From: Chrysoporthe austroafricana
Lineage: Eukaryota > Ascomycota > Sordariomycetes > Diaporthales > Cryphonectriaceae
Direction of reading: 5' to 3'
Assembly (NCBI GenBank): GCA_001051155.2
Contig: JYIP02000004.1
Coordinates: forward strand, 4,582,383-4,646,382
DNA length: 64,000 bases
The notes beneath the pieces were generated by a model. The model was not told where the DNA came from and did no database searches. It was given only the letters and a program-made list of their open reading frames with translations. Below are positions 1 to 10,890 of this stretch, piece by piece. How positions within the stretch are numbered: position 1 is the first letter of the stretch; every line of letters begins with the position of its first letter. The translations under genes were made by a program, and so were the position numbers.

Positions 1-1480
1 TGATCCCAGCTCAGGTTCCAGCTCGCTCGTGTCTCTCCCCTCCCGTCTTCCTCTGCTCCTCTACCTCGTGTCGTCCTCTCAAGAACCTGCACGGCGCTGC
101 ACTTGCACTGCGCTAGCTCGCCCAACAATCTGTCGATCGATCAATCCATCGCACAGATCTGTGCTTTTCTTTTCTTGTTTTCCTTTTTTTTTTTTTTTTT
201 CCTTCTCTCCATCTTCTCCCTTGCGCCCCTCTGCATCGGCGTGGGGACATCTGCTCGTCCCGTCTGGATGAGACTGCCGGCCTTGTGACGGGGGTTTGGA
301 ATGCTGGCAGTGGGTCTCTCATGTAAGTAACGCCGCCATGTCATTCAGATTCCCCGGATTGGGATACTGGCACGACTGGGTATCTCCTCCTCCCACCAGA
401 TCAGCCTCTCGTCCCTCTCTCTCCCCCCTCGCGCGCTGCCATCAACCGATCTGCCCTGCTCGATCTGCCCTGTCTGCTCCACCCCGTAAGGTTCCCTCTC
501 TCGCCCCCCCTGTCGTTTCGTCTTCGCAGTCGCTGGGACCATGTACGGCGTAGCATTCCCACGCCTGTCCATATCTCCCGTGTCCCCATCGCCTCTCCCC
601 ATCTCTTGCTTCCCGCATGCACGCACTCAACTCTGTCACCGTCCTGGCCCCCAGCCCCGACCAACAAGAGCGGCCCAAGCCCGTCCACCCCCCCCTCTGG
701 CCCCCTTCCTCCTTCTCTTCCTGGCCCGGCCCACGATCCAGGTTCCACCCAGGTCCAGCCTGGGCAGATTCGAGGTTTCCCTCCCCTTCCCTTCCCGCTC
801 CACTGCCCCGTCATCAGGGTATGTGCCAACCTTATCCTGGGGCGTGACAGGGGCCACCCGCCGCTACAGCCTGCGGTACAAGCCCACTCAAGTACCTGTG
901 GTACCCCCCATCCCGCCGCCGCCCATGTACCGTATCCTCTCTCGTCCGTTCCCATCTGTCTCGCTCCTCAACCTCCTCGAGCCTGCTGCTTCCTCCTCCT
1001 CCTCCCCGCCTGCGCGCGAGCCCTCACACCCGTCCTCACTGCCGCCCGCCGTCCTGCAGCCCTGCTCACGCGCGTTCTCGTAGCTCGCCGTCCGACGATC
1101 CCACCGCGCCCAGAGCGAGCTCCGGCGCACAGTCCAGCCCCGACATCTGCCGCGCCGCTTGAGACATTCAATACCGCTCTCGATACCAGAACCCACTGAC
1201 CACCACGCCACGGGCCACTCGAGCGTCCTCCCTTGCTTCGCCGGCCCCACCAGCCAGTGTCAACTTGTAATCAAAAGTACATCCTCCTCGCCATGACGGC
1301 GACCACTCGTCTCGCGCCCGTTCCACTTGTCATCCATCCCACTTACTAACTTCGGAAGCCGTAGACGTCGCTCTGCTCGACAGTTCCGTCGCCCACCACT
1401 CGTCGCCCATCGCCCGTCACCCGTCGCTCAGCCTGCACCATCGCCGTCATTGACTGGACACCGGCCAGGGAATCGAGTCC
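1..1480 (+). promoter_or_regulatory. Pyrimidine-rich upstream region and probable long 5' leader of the forkhead gene
   Basis: This stretch has no recognisable protein gene. It is rich in C and T on the + strand and holds a poly-T run near 184-200. A good splice donor (GTAAGT) sits at 322 with several pyrimidine-rich AG acceptors downstream, for example the CGCAG near 526-530, so a 5'UTR intron is possible. The short open frames here are proline/serine-rich by composition and show no domain. Long, CT-rich leaders are common for fungal regulatory genes; placing this one in the forkhead mRNA is an inference. Confidence 0.5.
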
Positions 1481-3976
1481 ATGGGCCATCATTCACAATA
1501 CGGCGACGGCGTCGCCAATCCGTCGCGTCCGCCTTTTCCAAAAGGCCATTCGCAGTCCTTCACTGCCGGCTCCAACCCCAACACCGCGCCGATGCCCAGC
1601 TATTCCAGCCGGCATCGTCGACAGTCGCAGCCAGCCGCGCCCAGCAGGTCCTACACGCCACAGCCGGAGCCCACGTTCGACCTCATGTCGTCGTCACAGC
1701 CCATGTTCGGAGACGTGAACTTCCAGATGCCCAACATGTCCTTTGACCTGCAGGGCTCCATGTCGATGGCCACCCCTGCCTCGCCCTTCACCGCGTCAGG
1801 CCTGCCGGGTCCAAATTTTCCCGACAGCTCGTCTTTCGAAAACGCAGCTGAGCCCTACATAGCGGACGGCCTCCCTGAGTTCGACCCGAACGCCTTCACG
1901 ACCACCGCCACAGACTTTGCCGCCGTGGGCGGTCCCGACACGTCGTTCTCGCGTCCGGCCCTGACGCCCTCTGCTGCCAAGGTCGACTCGCCCTTCACTG
2001 CCAAAGGCCCAGTATTGGCACCACCAGTCTCGGGTCGGCAGGGGCCTACCACAGACTCGATGCACAAGAATCAACCGCAGACGCCGAGGAAGATCGCCAA
2101 GGCCAAGTCGGCCGCGGTCGCACGAAACCAGCCTCTGCTGCCCGCCCCCGCTGGCCTCAAGACACCCCTCGGACAGCGCAATCCGAATGCGCCTCCTACC
2201 AAGCGCGCCTTGCCGGACTCCCCGACCATCGAGCAGACCTCGCCTCGGAAAGCCGCAAAGAGGTCCAAGACGGACGAGCCCGGGAGACACCGCGAGGTCG
2301 TTCCGATCCCCGACGCCGAGTCCTTCCCCCCGATTGATCCAGGCGAGGACAACGCAAAACCACCGTACACCTATGCTCAGATGATCGCGTTGGCTATCTG
2401 GAAGGCTCCCTCCCGTCGCCGGACTCTGTCTCAGATCTACGATTTTATTAGAACGACCTGGTGCTACTACCGGAGAGACGATACTTGGGAGAACAGCATT
2501 CGCCACAACTTGAGCCTCCACAAGAAGTTTTTCGAGAAGCAGGCGCGAGCCAAGGATGACCCTGGCAAGGGCAACTACTGGCTGATCATCCCCGGGAACG
2601 AGCGTGAGCTTCTGGACGTCTACCTCAAGGAGAGGCCAGGACACGATGGTGCAATGCCGGGCAAGAACCTGGGGGTCCTCTCTACCGGCCGCCTGGAGCC
2701 GTCCGCGCTGCCACCGCCCATGGCGCCGCACCTCCAGGAGCCTATACTGCCAGCGCAGATTCCCGACTTTCAGCTGCAGTTCCCGCAGATACCGAAGCTG
2801 CAGCGTCCGGCAGCTCTGCAGCCTGAGCTTTCTTCAGATGCCACTATCCCCGCCTCAGACGCCTTCGAGGAGCACGACCTGGCTGATGGCACACAGCTCC
2901 TGAGCCACCCCCTCGACGCTGCTCTGACATCTTCGCCGCCTGCTATTTCCAGGCGCGCATCTGCTCCCAGCCACACACCAACACGCGCAGTAAGATATGG
3001 AGGCTCTTCTGGTCGCACATCGGGCAAGCGCAAGCGCTACTCGATGGTTGATAGCGGCTACATGACCGGACTCGAATCCTCCATCCTGCGCTACGGACAG
3101 CAGAGAGCACCCGTCTTCTCTTCTGACGCAGATACCGAATTCCAAGGCGGCGGCCGCGCCGAGGACGCCATCAGGAAGATGCGCGCATCCTCAAATGACA
3201 GCCCGTCAAAGGGAAGAGCTCTCATGCTGCCGCCCTCTTCGCCGCTCGGCAAGGGCTCACCTCTGCGATACCGGGCCTCGCCATCTAAGATGGCTGCGCC
3301 GGTTAAGACGCCAGCCAACACCAAGAGACAGCTTGCAGGGACGCCGAAGCTTTTGCCTCCAAAGACAACGTCCAAGTACAACAATTCCCCGATCCGGCAA
3401 CACGACAAGCTCAGGGCCAATGTGCGTTCCATGCTTGAAACACCTCAATGCGTGCGTGACTACAACAAGAAGTATCCGGGCCGCCGTCTGAACCGCGGAG
3501 GAGATTTCGATAGCTTCGCAATCTTCGAAGACAACACCTCGGGCCCGGAAATGGAGTCACCCCTTCCTGCCAACTCGGCTGGCAGAATGCTAGATGAGCT
3601 CATGAGCGCGAAGAAGAACCAGAAGACGACGCCTTTCATCGCGTCGTCCCCTTTCAAGACCTTTCCGCTCTTCCCCGCAGGCGATGAGAACGCTCCATGG
3701 ACTTATGATTCGCCGAGCAAGGTGATCTCGCCAGGTAGATTCTTGTCGTCTCCCAGCAAGTTCTTGCCCAGTGCTAGCAAACTCCGGCAACAAGACTCCG
3801 AGAACTGGATCGGCGCCGAGGCTTTGGACAACGTAGATGAAGAGATCGATCTGAGCAACCTGGACAGCTTCGGGGACTCGGCCGCCCTGGATCTCACCCA
3901 GACTTTCCGGAGCATCGGCGAGAGACCACTTGGCGTCGAGGCATACGGCCCTGCGACCCTACATCAATACGGTTAG
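1481..3976 (+). CDS. Forkhead (winged-helix) transcription factor
   Basis: A single-exon gene of 831 residues, probably a nuclear sequence-specific transcription factor. The forkhead domain lies at about residues 290-385: it opens with KPPYTYAQMIALAIWKAP, carries the recognition helix WENSIRHNLSLHKKF and closes with the wing motif DDPGKGNYWLIIPG. The N-terminal 280 residues are low-complexity (S/P/Q) with several TP and SP sites. The C-terminal half is also disordered, has repeated SP[ST]K-like sites (for example SPSKVISPGRFLSSPSK) suited to CDK or MAPK phosphorylation, and ends in an acidic stretch. No FHA domain is visible, so it does not look like Fkh1/2 of budding yeast; a Sep1/Hcm1-like role in cell-cycle or septation control is possible but unproven. 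The start is the first ATG of the frame that precedes the low-complexity N-terminus. Confidence 0.9.
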   Translation: MGHHSQYGDGVANPSRPPFPKGHSQSFTAGSNPNTAPMPSYSSRHRRQSQPAAPSRSYTPQPEPTFDLMSSSQPMFGDVNFQMPNMSFDLQGSMSMATPASPFTASGLPGPNFPDSSSFENAAEPYIADGLPEFDPNAFTTTATDFAAVGGPDTSFSRPALTPSAAKVDSPFTAKGPVLAPPVSGRQGPTTDSMHKNQPQTPRKIAKAKSAAVARNQPLLPAPAGLKTPLGQRNPNAPPTKRALPDSPTIEQTSPRKAAKRSKTDEPGRHREVVPIPDAESFPPIDPGEDNAKPPYTYAQMIALAIWKAPSRRRTLSQIYDFIRTTWCYYRRDDTWENSIRHNLSLHKKFFEKQARAKDDPGKGNYWLIIPGNERELLDVYLKERPGHDGAMPGKNLGVLSTGRLEPSALPPPMAPHLQEPILPAQIPDFQLQFPQIPKLQRPAALQPELSSDATIPASDAFEEHDLADGTQLLSHPLDAALTSSPPAISRRASAPSHTPTRAVRYGGSSGRTSGKRKRYSMVDSGYMTGLESSILRYGQQRAPVFSSDADTEFQGGGRAEDAIRKMRASSNDSPSKGRALMLPPSSPLGKGSPLRYRASPSKMAAPVKTPANTKRQLAGTPKLLPPKTTSKYNNSPIRQHDKLRANVRSMLETPQCVRDYNKKYPGRRLNRGGDFDSFAIFEDNTSGPEMESPLPANSAGRMLDELMSAKKNQKTTPFIASSPFKTFPLFPAGDENAPWTYDSPSKVISPGRFLSSPSKFLPSASKLRQQDSENWIGAEALDNVDEEIDLSNLDSFGDSAALDLTQTFRSIGERPLGVEAYGPATLHQYG

Positions 3977-5537
3977 GTGCCTGTCGGCATGCTTCGAGCC
4001 TCTATCTCCTCGATTGCTTCGACTGGATAATCAACCTTTCGAGCAGTATGACACTGCTCTTCACTCAGCCTTGGCTGGGGCCTGATGGCTCCGTTTTCCA
4101 TGACCGTCACGACTGATGACGACCTGAGAAGCTGCCGGCTCTGGCTTTCCCAGCCACTCTTGGCGGGCTAATGACAAGGTGTTATGGCTTGGACTGCATA
4201 GGATAAGGTCAAAGGAAACAACGGGAGCGTGCACATGTGTTTTTTTTGATTTCAATATGGGTAGAGCCCCGTCCTGTCACTTCTGGCTGCGTGGAGTCCG
4301 GATCACAGAGCAAAGGGCTATTATGCCTATTTTCACATTGTCTTTTGAATTTGATAGGGAACGCGAGGAGCCAAAGGATAATTGAGAGTCATCATTTGGG
4401 AACGGAAAGCAATGGACAGGTTATAGGTATTTCGCGATGCCAGGTTAGGATTGACAGACATCCGAGGGGCGGCGTAGTTTTTGTGGATACATGGATAGGC
4501 AGGACTGTATCTCCTGGTTTAGTCACTGTATTTGTTTGCGAAACGGAATCGAGTCACTTGTTACCGGACTCGGAAGTCGTCTAATCTTTTACGTGATCGT
4601 GTACTATGTACCGAATGCCTCGGATTATCTGTCCCAAGCGACCATATGCACAAGGCTCAGAAGAACTGCGCTGTCGTGGGCGACAGAGACAGGATGACGC
4701 TCAGGCTTGTTGGTCTCGGTGACCCCGATATTGTGTCCTTGCCTTGAAGTGCGGTGTTTTCGAGACTAACGACGAAATGACTACTACCTCATGACCGGTT
4801 CGGAGGACCATACGAAGAACAGGATAGCCTGATCTAGCCACAAGGACGCACACATGTCCCTGATCCCCTAATCTTCCGCCGGTGCCAACCAAGTCGAGAG
4901 GTATAAGATCCGAACTCCGCTCGTATCTCTCCGTGTCTAGACGTAGCTGGTATTTCTGCGTCCGTTGCTACCCAACGGCGAACCCAGCGGCAGTCGATGG
5001 TCGTATTCCCCGGAGGACAACGCCTGTACCTGACCGTTCTCAGTGAGATGGGAGGAGGGAGGAGTCGAGCGATCTGCTCTGGTGCGGAGGTTGATAGATG
5101 TGCTTTATTTCTGAGCCCAGCAGCGTCCTCTGAGAGTAGCCGCGGCGTTCTCTATTGACCTGCTGGCCTGCCACTCTGCACAACAGCCCTGGGTATCTCG
5201 TCTCGCCGCTTTCTGGAGCCTCGCGCGGGCCTCGTCCGCGCGCCGTCGTCCGCTCCCAGCTCGCGAGGGCCGGAAGAAGCGATATGGTGTGGCGGGTGAG
5301 TTGCTCCTGTACCACATGCGACAAGAGCTGACGGCGGCCGGCCAGCCAGCCAGCCTCGCGGGCCTTGCCTCGGGTGGACCTGCCCGCTGCCGTGGTCTCC
5401 CGAGGGACGCCATCCTGTCCGCCGTGCTTGCTACCTCCCTACCTACCCGGCGGCAGGCGCACAGGGACACAGGGACGGAGGGGGCGGAGCCTGACGTCCT
5501 CCAGTTTGTTTCTATCTCGCACGCGCGCGCGCCTGGT
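3977..5537. other. Intergenic region between two convergent genes
   Basis: This is the 3' flank of the forkhead gene and of ATG101, which converge here. No domain-bearing frame was seen. Short open frames on both strands lack any recognisable family. Tail-to-tail genes of this kind can produce overlapping 3'UTRs, but the sequence does not decide that. Confidence 0.5.
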
Positions 5538-6782
5538 TCAATATATGCCACCAAACCGGCCGGCCCAGCCGCCCACGCCACCGCCGCCGGCACCACCACC
5601 GCCACTGCCGCCGTTCCCGCCGCCTCCCCCTCCCCCTCCGCCGGCGCCGAGGCCGGACTCCTTCTGGTTCACCGTGATCGAGTAGGGGAACGGGTTTGCC
5701 TCGGTGGTGGTGATGGGCGGGATGTGGTCCTTGTACGTGTTGACGGAGGTGATGATCTTCATGACGGTCGCGAGGAGGGTGGACTCCATCGCCTTGCGGA
5801 CCTTGGCTCGCTCTGTGCCATGGGCGAAGAGCCGGGGGCTCAGGGTTAGCCTGAGGCTCTTCTTCCCTCCATCTCTCCTCCTCCACGCTCTCTTCCCGCC
5901 GAGAAAGAGAAAGAGTGTGTGAAAACCGGGTGAAAATAGGATTTCTTGTAAAAGGGAGGAAGACCTACCGCTTTCCGTCCTCGGCTCGGCGACGGTGACC
6001 CGCACGGTCCAGCTCTCCCAGCAGACCTCCTCGTCCCCTTTGTACCACATCTTGCGCCGTCGCGTCTTCTCCATGAACTGCACCGACACCTGGCCCCTGC
6101 CGCCGCCCCTCCCCACGCCGGCCGCGGTCGGGGCGCCGACGCCGAGGAGCGCGCCGATGGCGGCGGCCGCGCGCCCCTGCTGGTGGTGCTGCGGGAGGAG
6201 CGGGGACTGGGGCCCCTGCTGGGCGGCCGCGGAGGCGTCGAGCTCGCGGACGAGGGCGGCGGTCCGCGCGTCGATGAGGGTCTCGAGCTCGGGCACGGCG
6301 ACGTAGGGGAGGGTCAGGTCGAGGACCTCGTGGGTCTGCGGGGTGATGGTGGGAAAGTAGCGGTGGAAGAAGATCGTATGGAGGATGCCTTTAATCGTTT
6401 TCGCTCTGGTCGTCAGTGAGGGCGAGAGGAGAGACCTGGCTGAGCTTGCACGGTGTGGAAGGGGGGAGGAGGGGGGAAGGGAAGGCGGATTGATAGTGGC
6501 GAAAAGGGGGGTAGGGGGAGGGGAGCGAGGGGAGCAAGGGGAAGGTATTCGTGATCGTGTGTGTGTTTTTTCTTTTTCTGGGAGGACTGTGGTTTCTTCG
6601 TCCCAAACAGGGGGGCGAGGCTAGGGGACGAGGCTAGGCGGGCGAGGCGGCGAGGCTGCGAGGCTGCCAGACTACCCACCACGGACGACGCTGTGAACGG
6701 ACGCGGGGTCGGCGAAGGCGTCGAGGATGAACTCCCGCGGTAGCCTCGGCTCTGGAATCTTCTCCATCCTGGTCACGTTCAT
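5538..6782 (-). CDS. ATG101: Autophagy-related protein 101 (HORMA fold), with polyglycine C-terminal tail
   Basis: Three exons on the minus strand: 6782-6680, 6388-5969 and 5812-5538, giving 265 residues. The splice sites are GTGGGT/TAAAG (289 nt) and GTAGGT/CACAG (156 nt, branch GGCTAAC). The spliced protein reads VVRGILHTIFFHRYFP across junction 1 and PRTESERAKVRKAM across junction 2, which is the Atg101 pattern. The CWESWTVRVTV strand and the NPFPYSITV segment are also family hallmarks. Atg101 is a HORMA-domain partner of Atg13 in the Atg1/ULK kinase complex that starts autophagosome formation. It exists in filamentous fungi and fission yeast but not in S. cerevisiae. The last roughly 38 residues, after VNQKE, are almost pure glycine, and two loops are rich in G, A and Q. 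This tail is not part of the conserved domain. Confidence 0.9.
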
Positions 6783-8560
6783 CGGCGGCGGAGGGTCCTA
6801 GCAGGACTGGTCTGTTGCTGAGCAAGAGGGCGTGTGTGCGTGCGTGCGTGGTGTGTGTAAGTGGTTGTTAAGGGGCGTGGGACGAGGACGTTGCTGCTTG
6901 CTGGCGCTGGCGTAGTTCAACGGTCGCGGGGCGACAACGAACGGGCAAATGACGATGGCTGCAATGTCATGCGGCCAATTGTGGGGTTAAGAGGGGCAAC
7001 GCACTGTCGCACATGCCGCGGAGGGAGCCGCAGGCTAAGTACGGACGTACCATAGTAGGTAATACGAGGTACATACCCTCCGTACCGACAGGGGCAGCAA
7101 CCCGAACCCTGGTGACTTCATCTCTTGCGGGGAAGAGTAGGCGGCCTGCGCAGTCAGGCTAGAGGCGACGACTTCACTTTGTCTTCGAGTATGCGGAATG
7201 ATACACGATCCTGCCTTGGTCAGAAGACAGATACCGTCGCTGGCTCGCTCATGAGGAGGCTTTACTACGGTACCAACTTCATCCAGCGATGGGTTCGGAG
7301 TAGACGTGATGAGAAGGCCATACATGTTATAGGTTCTAGGCCCGAATGGCGATACTGTAGTCAACGTCTCGTTCGGCTCGGCTTGATCGGCCCTCTGCCA
7401 TTTTGTTTTCTACTGACAATGTCGGTATTTTGACTATAGACATGGGCTTTTTCCAGGCCCTGCGGTCCCGTAAAAGTACTCGGCAGTCCGGCACGTTCTG
7501 GCCATAAAAGTGTGGCCGCAGAGACATCTCGACCACAATGCTCAGCAAGACGAATTTTGTAAAACAAAAGCTTTTTTCTCTTTCCCTTCTTTCTGTTTCT
7601 ACGTTTTCTTTCTTTGCTTCCCCTCCCTAAAACCAATTTGTAGCAAGTCTTGTCAGACTCTACTGCTTGAGGAATTGAGCAAATATCAGGCTTCCTTTGA
7701 GTCTGGTAATCTGGAGTACACTATCGAGAGTAGATAGCATTCGCAAGGCAGGTATGGGCATTAACTAGGTTCGCCTACAGTACTATCCTAGCGCCAGCTA
7801 TAGATCTGTTGCAGCGTTTTAAGAACTATTCTCTCATCTCACTCCAAACGAGAAACAGCACAGAGGCTTCAACGGTTCGGCCAGCAGCTTGGTCATAGGA
7901 CAGCAAGTAGCCAGTCTTCTAATCTGCACATGGATCTGCAGAACGGCTCTGCATGTGCCGGCCCGCCTCGACGGACTTCACAATTGATATCCAACCTATC
8001 CCTCCACGTCGCATCCCGCGTGCATGCCCCCCCTCGAAACTCGCCGAGCGCGGCTCGGAAATGTCACCCACCCATGGGCCCGCCGTTGATCGTGTCGGCC
8101 GTCACCTTCGGACGCACGAGGTAGCCAATTTTGTCCACCTGTTTTTGCTCCCCACCAATCAAGGAACGGAGCTTCTTCGAAAACTCGCTGACTACCTTCC
8201 CCGCGGGGCGACAGGTACGACGTGGAGCCCCAGACGGGCCGCGACGTTGCGATCAACGTGATGCCTGTAGGTCAAGGGTGGGCCCCTTTTCTTCTGTACT
8301 GGGTAGGATCTGATGCCTTGGAGTAATCACTGGGTAGAGCCGCCGGCGTCGGCTCGAGCAACCTCTCCCGAGCTTCCGAGACGGGGCGGTGGAAGACCTA
8401 TTTGGATCGACTCGTCCTACGTGTATATATACCAATATGGGGATGGACTTCGCCTGGGAAATAACGTCCAGGCCGTCGGCCACCAGCGCATTCGCTACCT
8501 TACAGCACTGAGTGCCTTTGCCTGAAAGACCCTCAAGCTGTCATCCTCCAGCCCGACGGG
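6783..8560. other. Divergent intergenic region between ATG101 and the tyrosinase
   Basis: About 1.8 kb between two divergently transcribed genes. It includes a short GTGT/GCGT run near 6829-6856. I see no domain-bearing frame; small frames around 7925-8260 have no recognisable family. It must contain both promoters, but no specific binding site can be supported. Confidence 0.4.
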
Positions 8561-9917
8561 ATGCATTCGTTCGCCGCGCTCGCCTTGACCCTGCTCCCGG
8601 CCACGTCGGCCTCCGCGATCTCCCAGGCTGGGAGTCATGGCCAGCGCGCGACGACGACTAGGACGTGCGATTTCACCTCCGTCCGGAAGCCCTAGTGAGT
8701 GGTACACAGTCCTACCTAGAGGGACGACTAAGGAGGGGACGTCACCAGCTTCTGTAAAGAAAGGCAAAGCCGGGCTGACCTATGCTGTTATCCTCCGCCT
8801 CGCTCCAAGGACTACCTGACCTCCGACGAGAAGGCGGGCTACCTCAACGCCACGGTATGCCTATTCAGCTCGCCCTCGAAGCTCGAGGCGGCGCAGGCGT
8901 ACGGGGCCGTAAGCCGCTGGGACGACCTGCAGTACATCCACATCGTCAACACGGACTGGGTGCACTTCGTCGGCGCCCTGCTCACCTGGCACCGCTACTA
9001 CATCGCCATCCACGAGCGGCTCCTGCGAGACGAGTGTGGCTATACTGGGTCCATGCCGTGAGTTGTCTGTCCTCGTTGTATTCCTAATCCACTGGGCGGA
9101 GGACCCATAGGTCATCAGCAAGACTCACTGCTAACAAGGGGGCCTAATCGTGAAGATACTGGAGCGAGGAAGAAGCCGCGGCCAACGGCATCGCGAACTC
9201 GTCGATCTGGGGCCCGGACGCCTTCGGCAGCAACGGCGCGGTGAATAGCTCCCTTGCCACGGTGACGTCGGGCGACGGCTGCATCGAGGGCGGCGCCCTG
9301 CAGAACCTCACGCTACACCTATCAACTGAGGCCGGGACGAGCGAGTACTGCATCCAGCGGGCGTGGGACCAGGCGGAGATGGACCTGTGCGCCGCGGCGG
9401 CCGTTGAGGTCTGCCTCGGGGAGCGGACCTTCTACGACATGTGGCAGTGCATCGAGGGCCCGCACGGCGGCGGCCACAACGCCGTCGGCGGCACCATGGC
9501 GGACGTCACGCTGTCGCCGGGCGACCCGGTGTTCTTCCTGCACCACACCTGGCTCGACAGCCAGTACTGGAAGTGGCAGAGGAAGAACCTGACGTACAGC
9601 CTCGGCCCGGGCGGGATCAACGGCACCAACATCGGCCTGGAGGGCTGCACCGTTGCGGACGACTGTGCTGCTTTTGTGAGTCTCTCTTTTTTATTTTAGA
9701 AACTCAAGGGGGTACGTCGACACTAGCGAGGGGTATTCGAAAATGCTTACTTACTTGGTGGTAGATGGACTATGACGGCGACCCAGGCAATATCACCACT
9801 CTGAATCACAACCTCTACATGGTCGGAGTCGCTGAGAACCTGACCGTCGCGGATGTGATCGATCTGAGGACCTTCCCCAGCTGTGCAGAGTATCTGTACC
9901 CTGAGGACCTGGAGTGA
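8561..9917 (+). CDS. Short secreted tyrosinase (type-3 copper oxidase), exon 1-2 junction uncertain
   Basis: Four exons are inferred: 8561-8694, 8749-9057, 9156-9675 and 9765-9917 (371 residues). The N-terminus MHSFAALALTLLPATSASA is a signal peptide. The copper-A site is around QYIHIVNTDWVHFVGALLTW plus the following HR. The ECGYTG and MPYW elements follow. The copper-B site is GPHGGGHNAVGG followed by SPGDPVFFLHHTWLD. Several N-x-S/T sites fit secretion. Tyrosinases oxidise phenols to quinones, for example in melanin formation. Introns 2 and 3 are clear (GTGAGT donors, branches GCTAAC and GCTTAC). Intron 1 is a problem: the best acceptor (CCAAG, before 8810, branch GGCTGACC) puts a TAG at the junction. 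The earlier acceptor (ACCAG, before 8749) keeps the frame but adds 19 residues not expected in the family. There is no long C-terminal domain. The gene may be intact with an unusual insert, or slightly damaged. Confidence 0.8.
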
Positions 9918-10413
9918 CGGAGGGATGTAGGCGAGACGCTGTCACCGCCGGGTGAGGCTGCACATACATCCTGTTCATGTACAAATTTACCTGCACGGGC
10001 AGAGGCCCAGTCACTACATACAGGCCTGCTGTAGACCTTTGTCGATCCGTCAGTGACCACATATATATGATGCGTCATACATGTATATAAGCGATGCTAA
10101 TGACACTGTGCGTGATGATTACTACACGTCCTCCTGCCTAGTCTTAGTCGAACGATTTCTCGTAACGGCCCTGCGTCAGAAGGCTACTACACATGCGTAG
10201 CGGACCAATACTGGAGCAAACAACAAGCACGAACACGAGGGCCATTACTACGCATAGTCCTTAGGGACAGGAATGACCACGATCTGTAAGCAATTTGTGT
10301 AATTGCTATATTGATATGAAACAACAAGAGACGCAAAGCGAAAGGTCTACCTCCTCCACAGCTTGCTCATCCAATCTGAGTCTCCTTCGCGACTGCAACT
10401 CTCAACCTGTCTA
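9918..10413. other. Intergenic region, tyrosinase 3' side
   Basis: About 0.5 kb of moderately AT-rich sequence with ATATATATG and TGTATATAAG stretches near 10061-10091. It probably contains the tyrosinase 3'UTR. No gene was seen. Confidence 0.4.
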
Positions 10414-10890
10414 TCATTGCCGACCATCCGAAACCCAGCCGTCCCTCTCGAGCCCATGCTTATCGCAGAACTTCATCAGCGCCATGCTGAGGGAATCACC
10501 GGCAGATGACATCCTCGCCGGAGTGCCGAAGCTGAAGTACTCCTGCTTGTCCTCGCCCTTGCCCCTGTCTACTTCGATAGTGTCCTCGGCCGGGTACTCA
10601 CTCGACCCTAGAGGTGACGATCTGCCCGGCTTAAATTCCGCCTCTTCTTTCGCCTCGCCGTCATCTATGAGCTTCCACGACTCGTCGACAAAACCCAAAT
10701 ATTCCTTGACCTGCATGGGCTGCTCAGAGCTGGTATGGGTTTCAACTTTCTGCGGCGTTGCAGGAGGTATAGTCTTGCTGGGCCCAGTAAGAGGTGTTAC
10801 TTGAGTCCAACCTCCATCTCCATCTTCCCCCTTCGCACCAACTGAACCGTTCCCTTGCTTCTCAACCTCCTTCACACGATCGCTATCATA
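10414..10890 (-). other. 158-codon open frame in phase with, and directly behind, the PAN1 stop codon
   Basis: Immediately after the PAN1 TAG (10893-10891) the same frame stays open for 158 codons and ends with TGA at 10416-10414. The peptide starts YDSDRVKEVEKQG, contains KEYLGFVDESWKLIDDGE and ends in a plausible helix, MALMKFCDKHGLERDGW. Its acidic, K/E-rich composition looks like coding sequence rather than random 3'UTR. It could be a stop-readthrough extension of PAN1, an alternative last exon (a donor-like AG|GTGAGA lies upstream near 10980), or a small separate gene (the first ATG would give 100 residues). I do not recognise a family. Function unknown. Confidence 0.35.
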
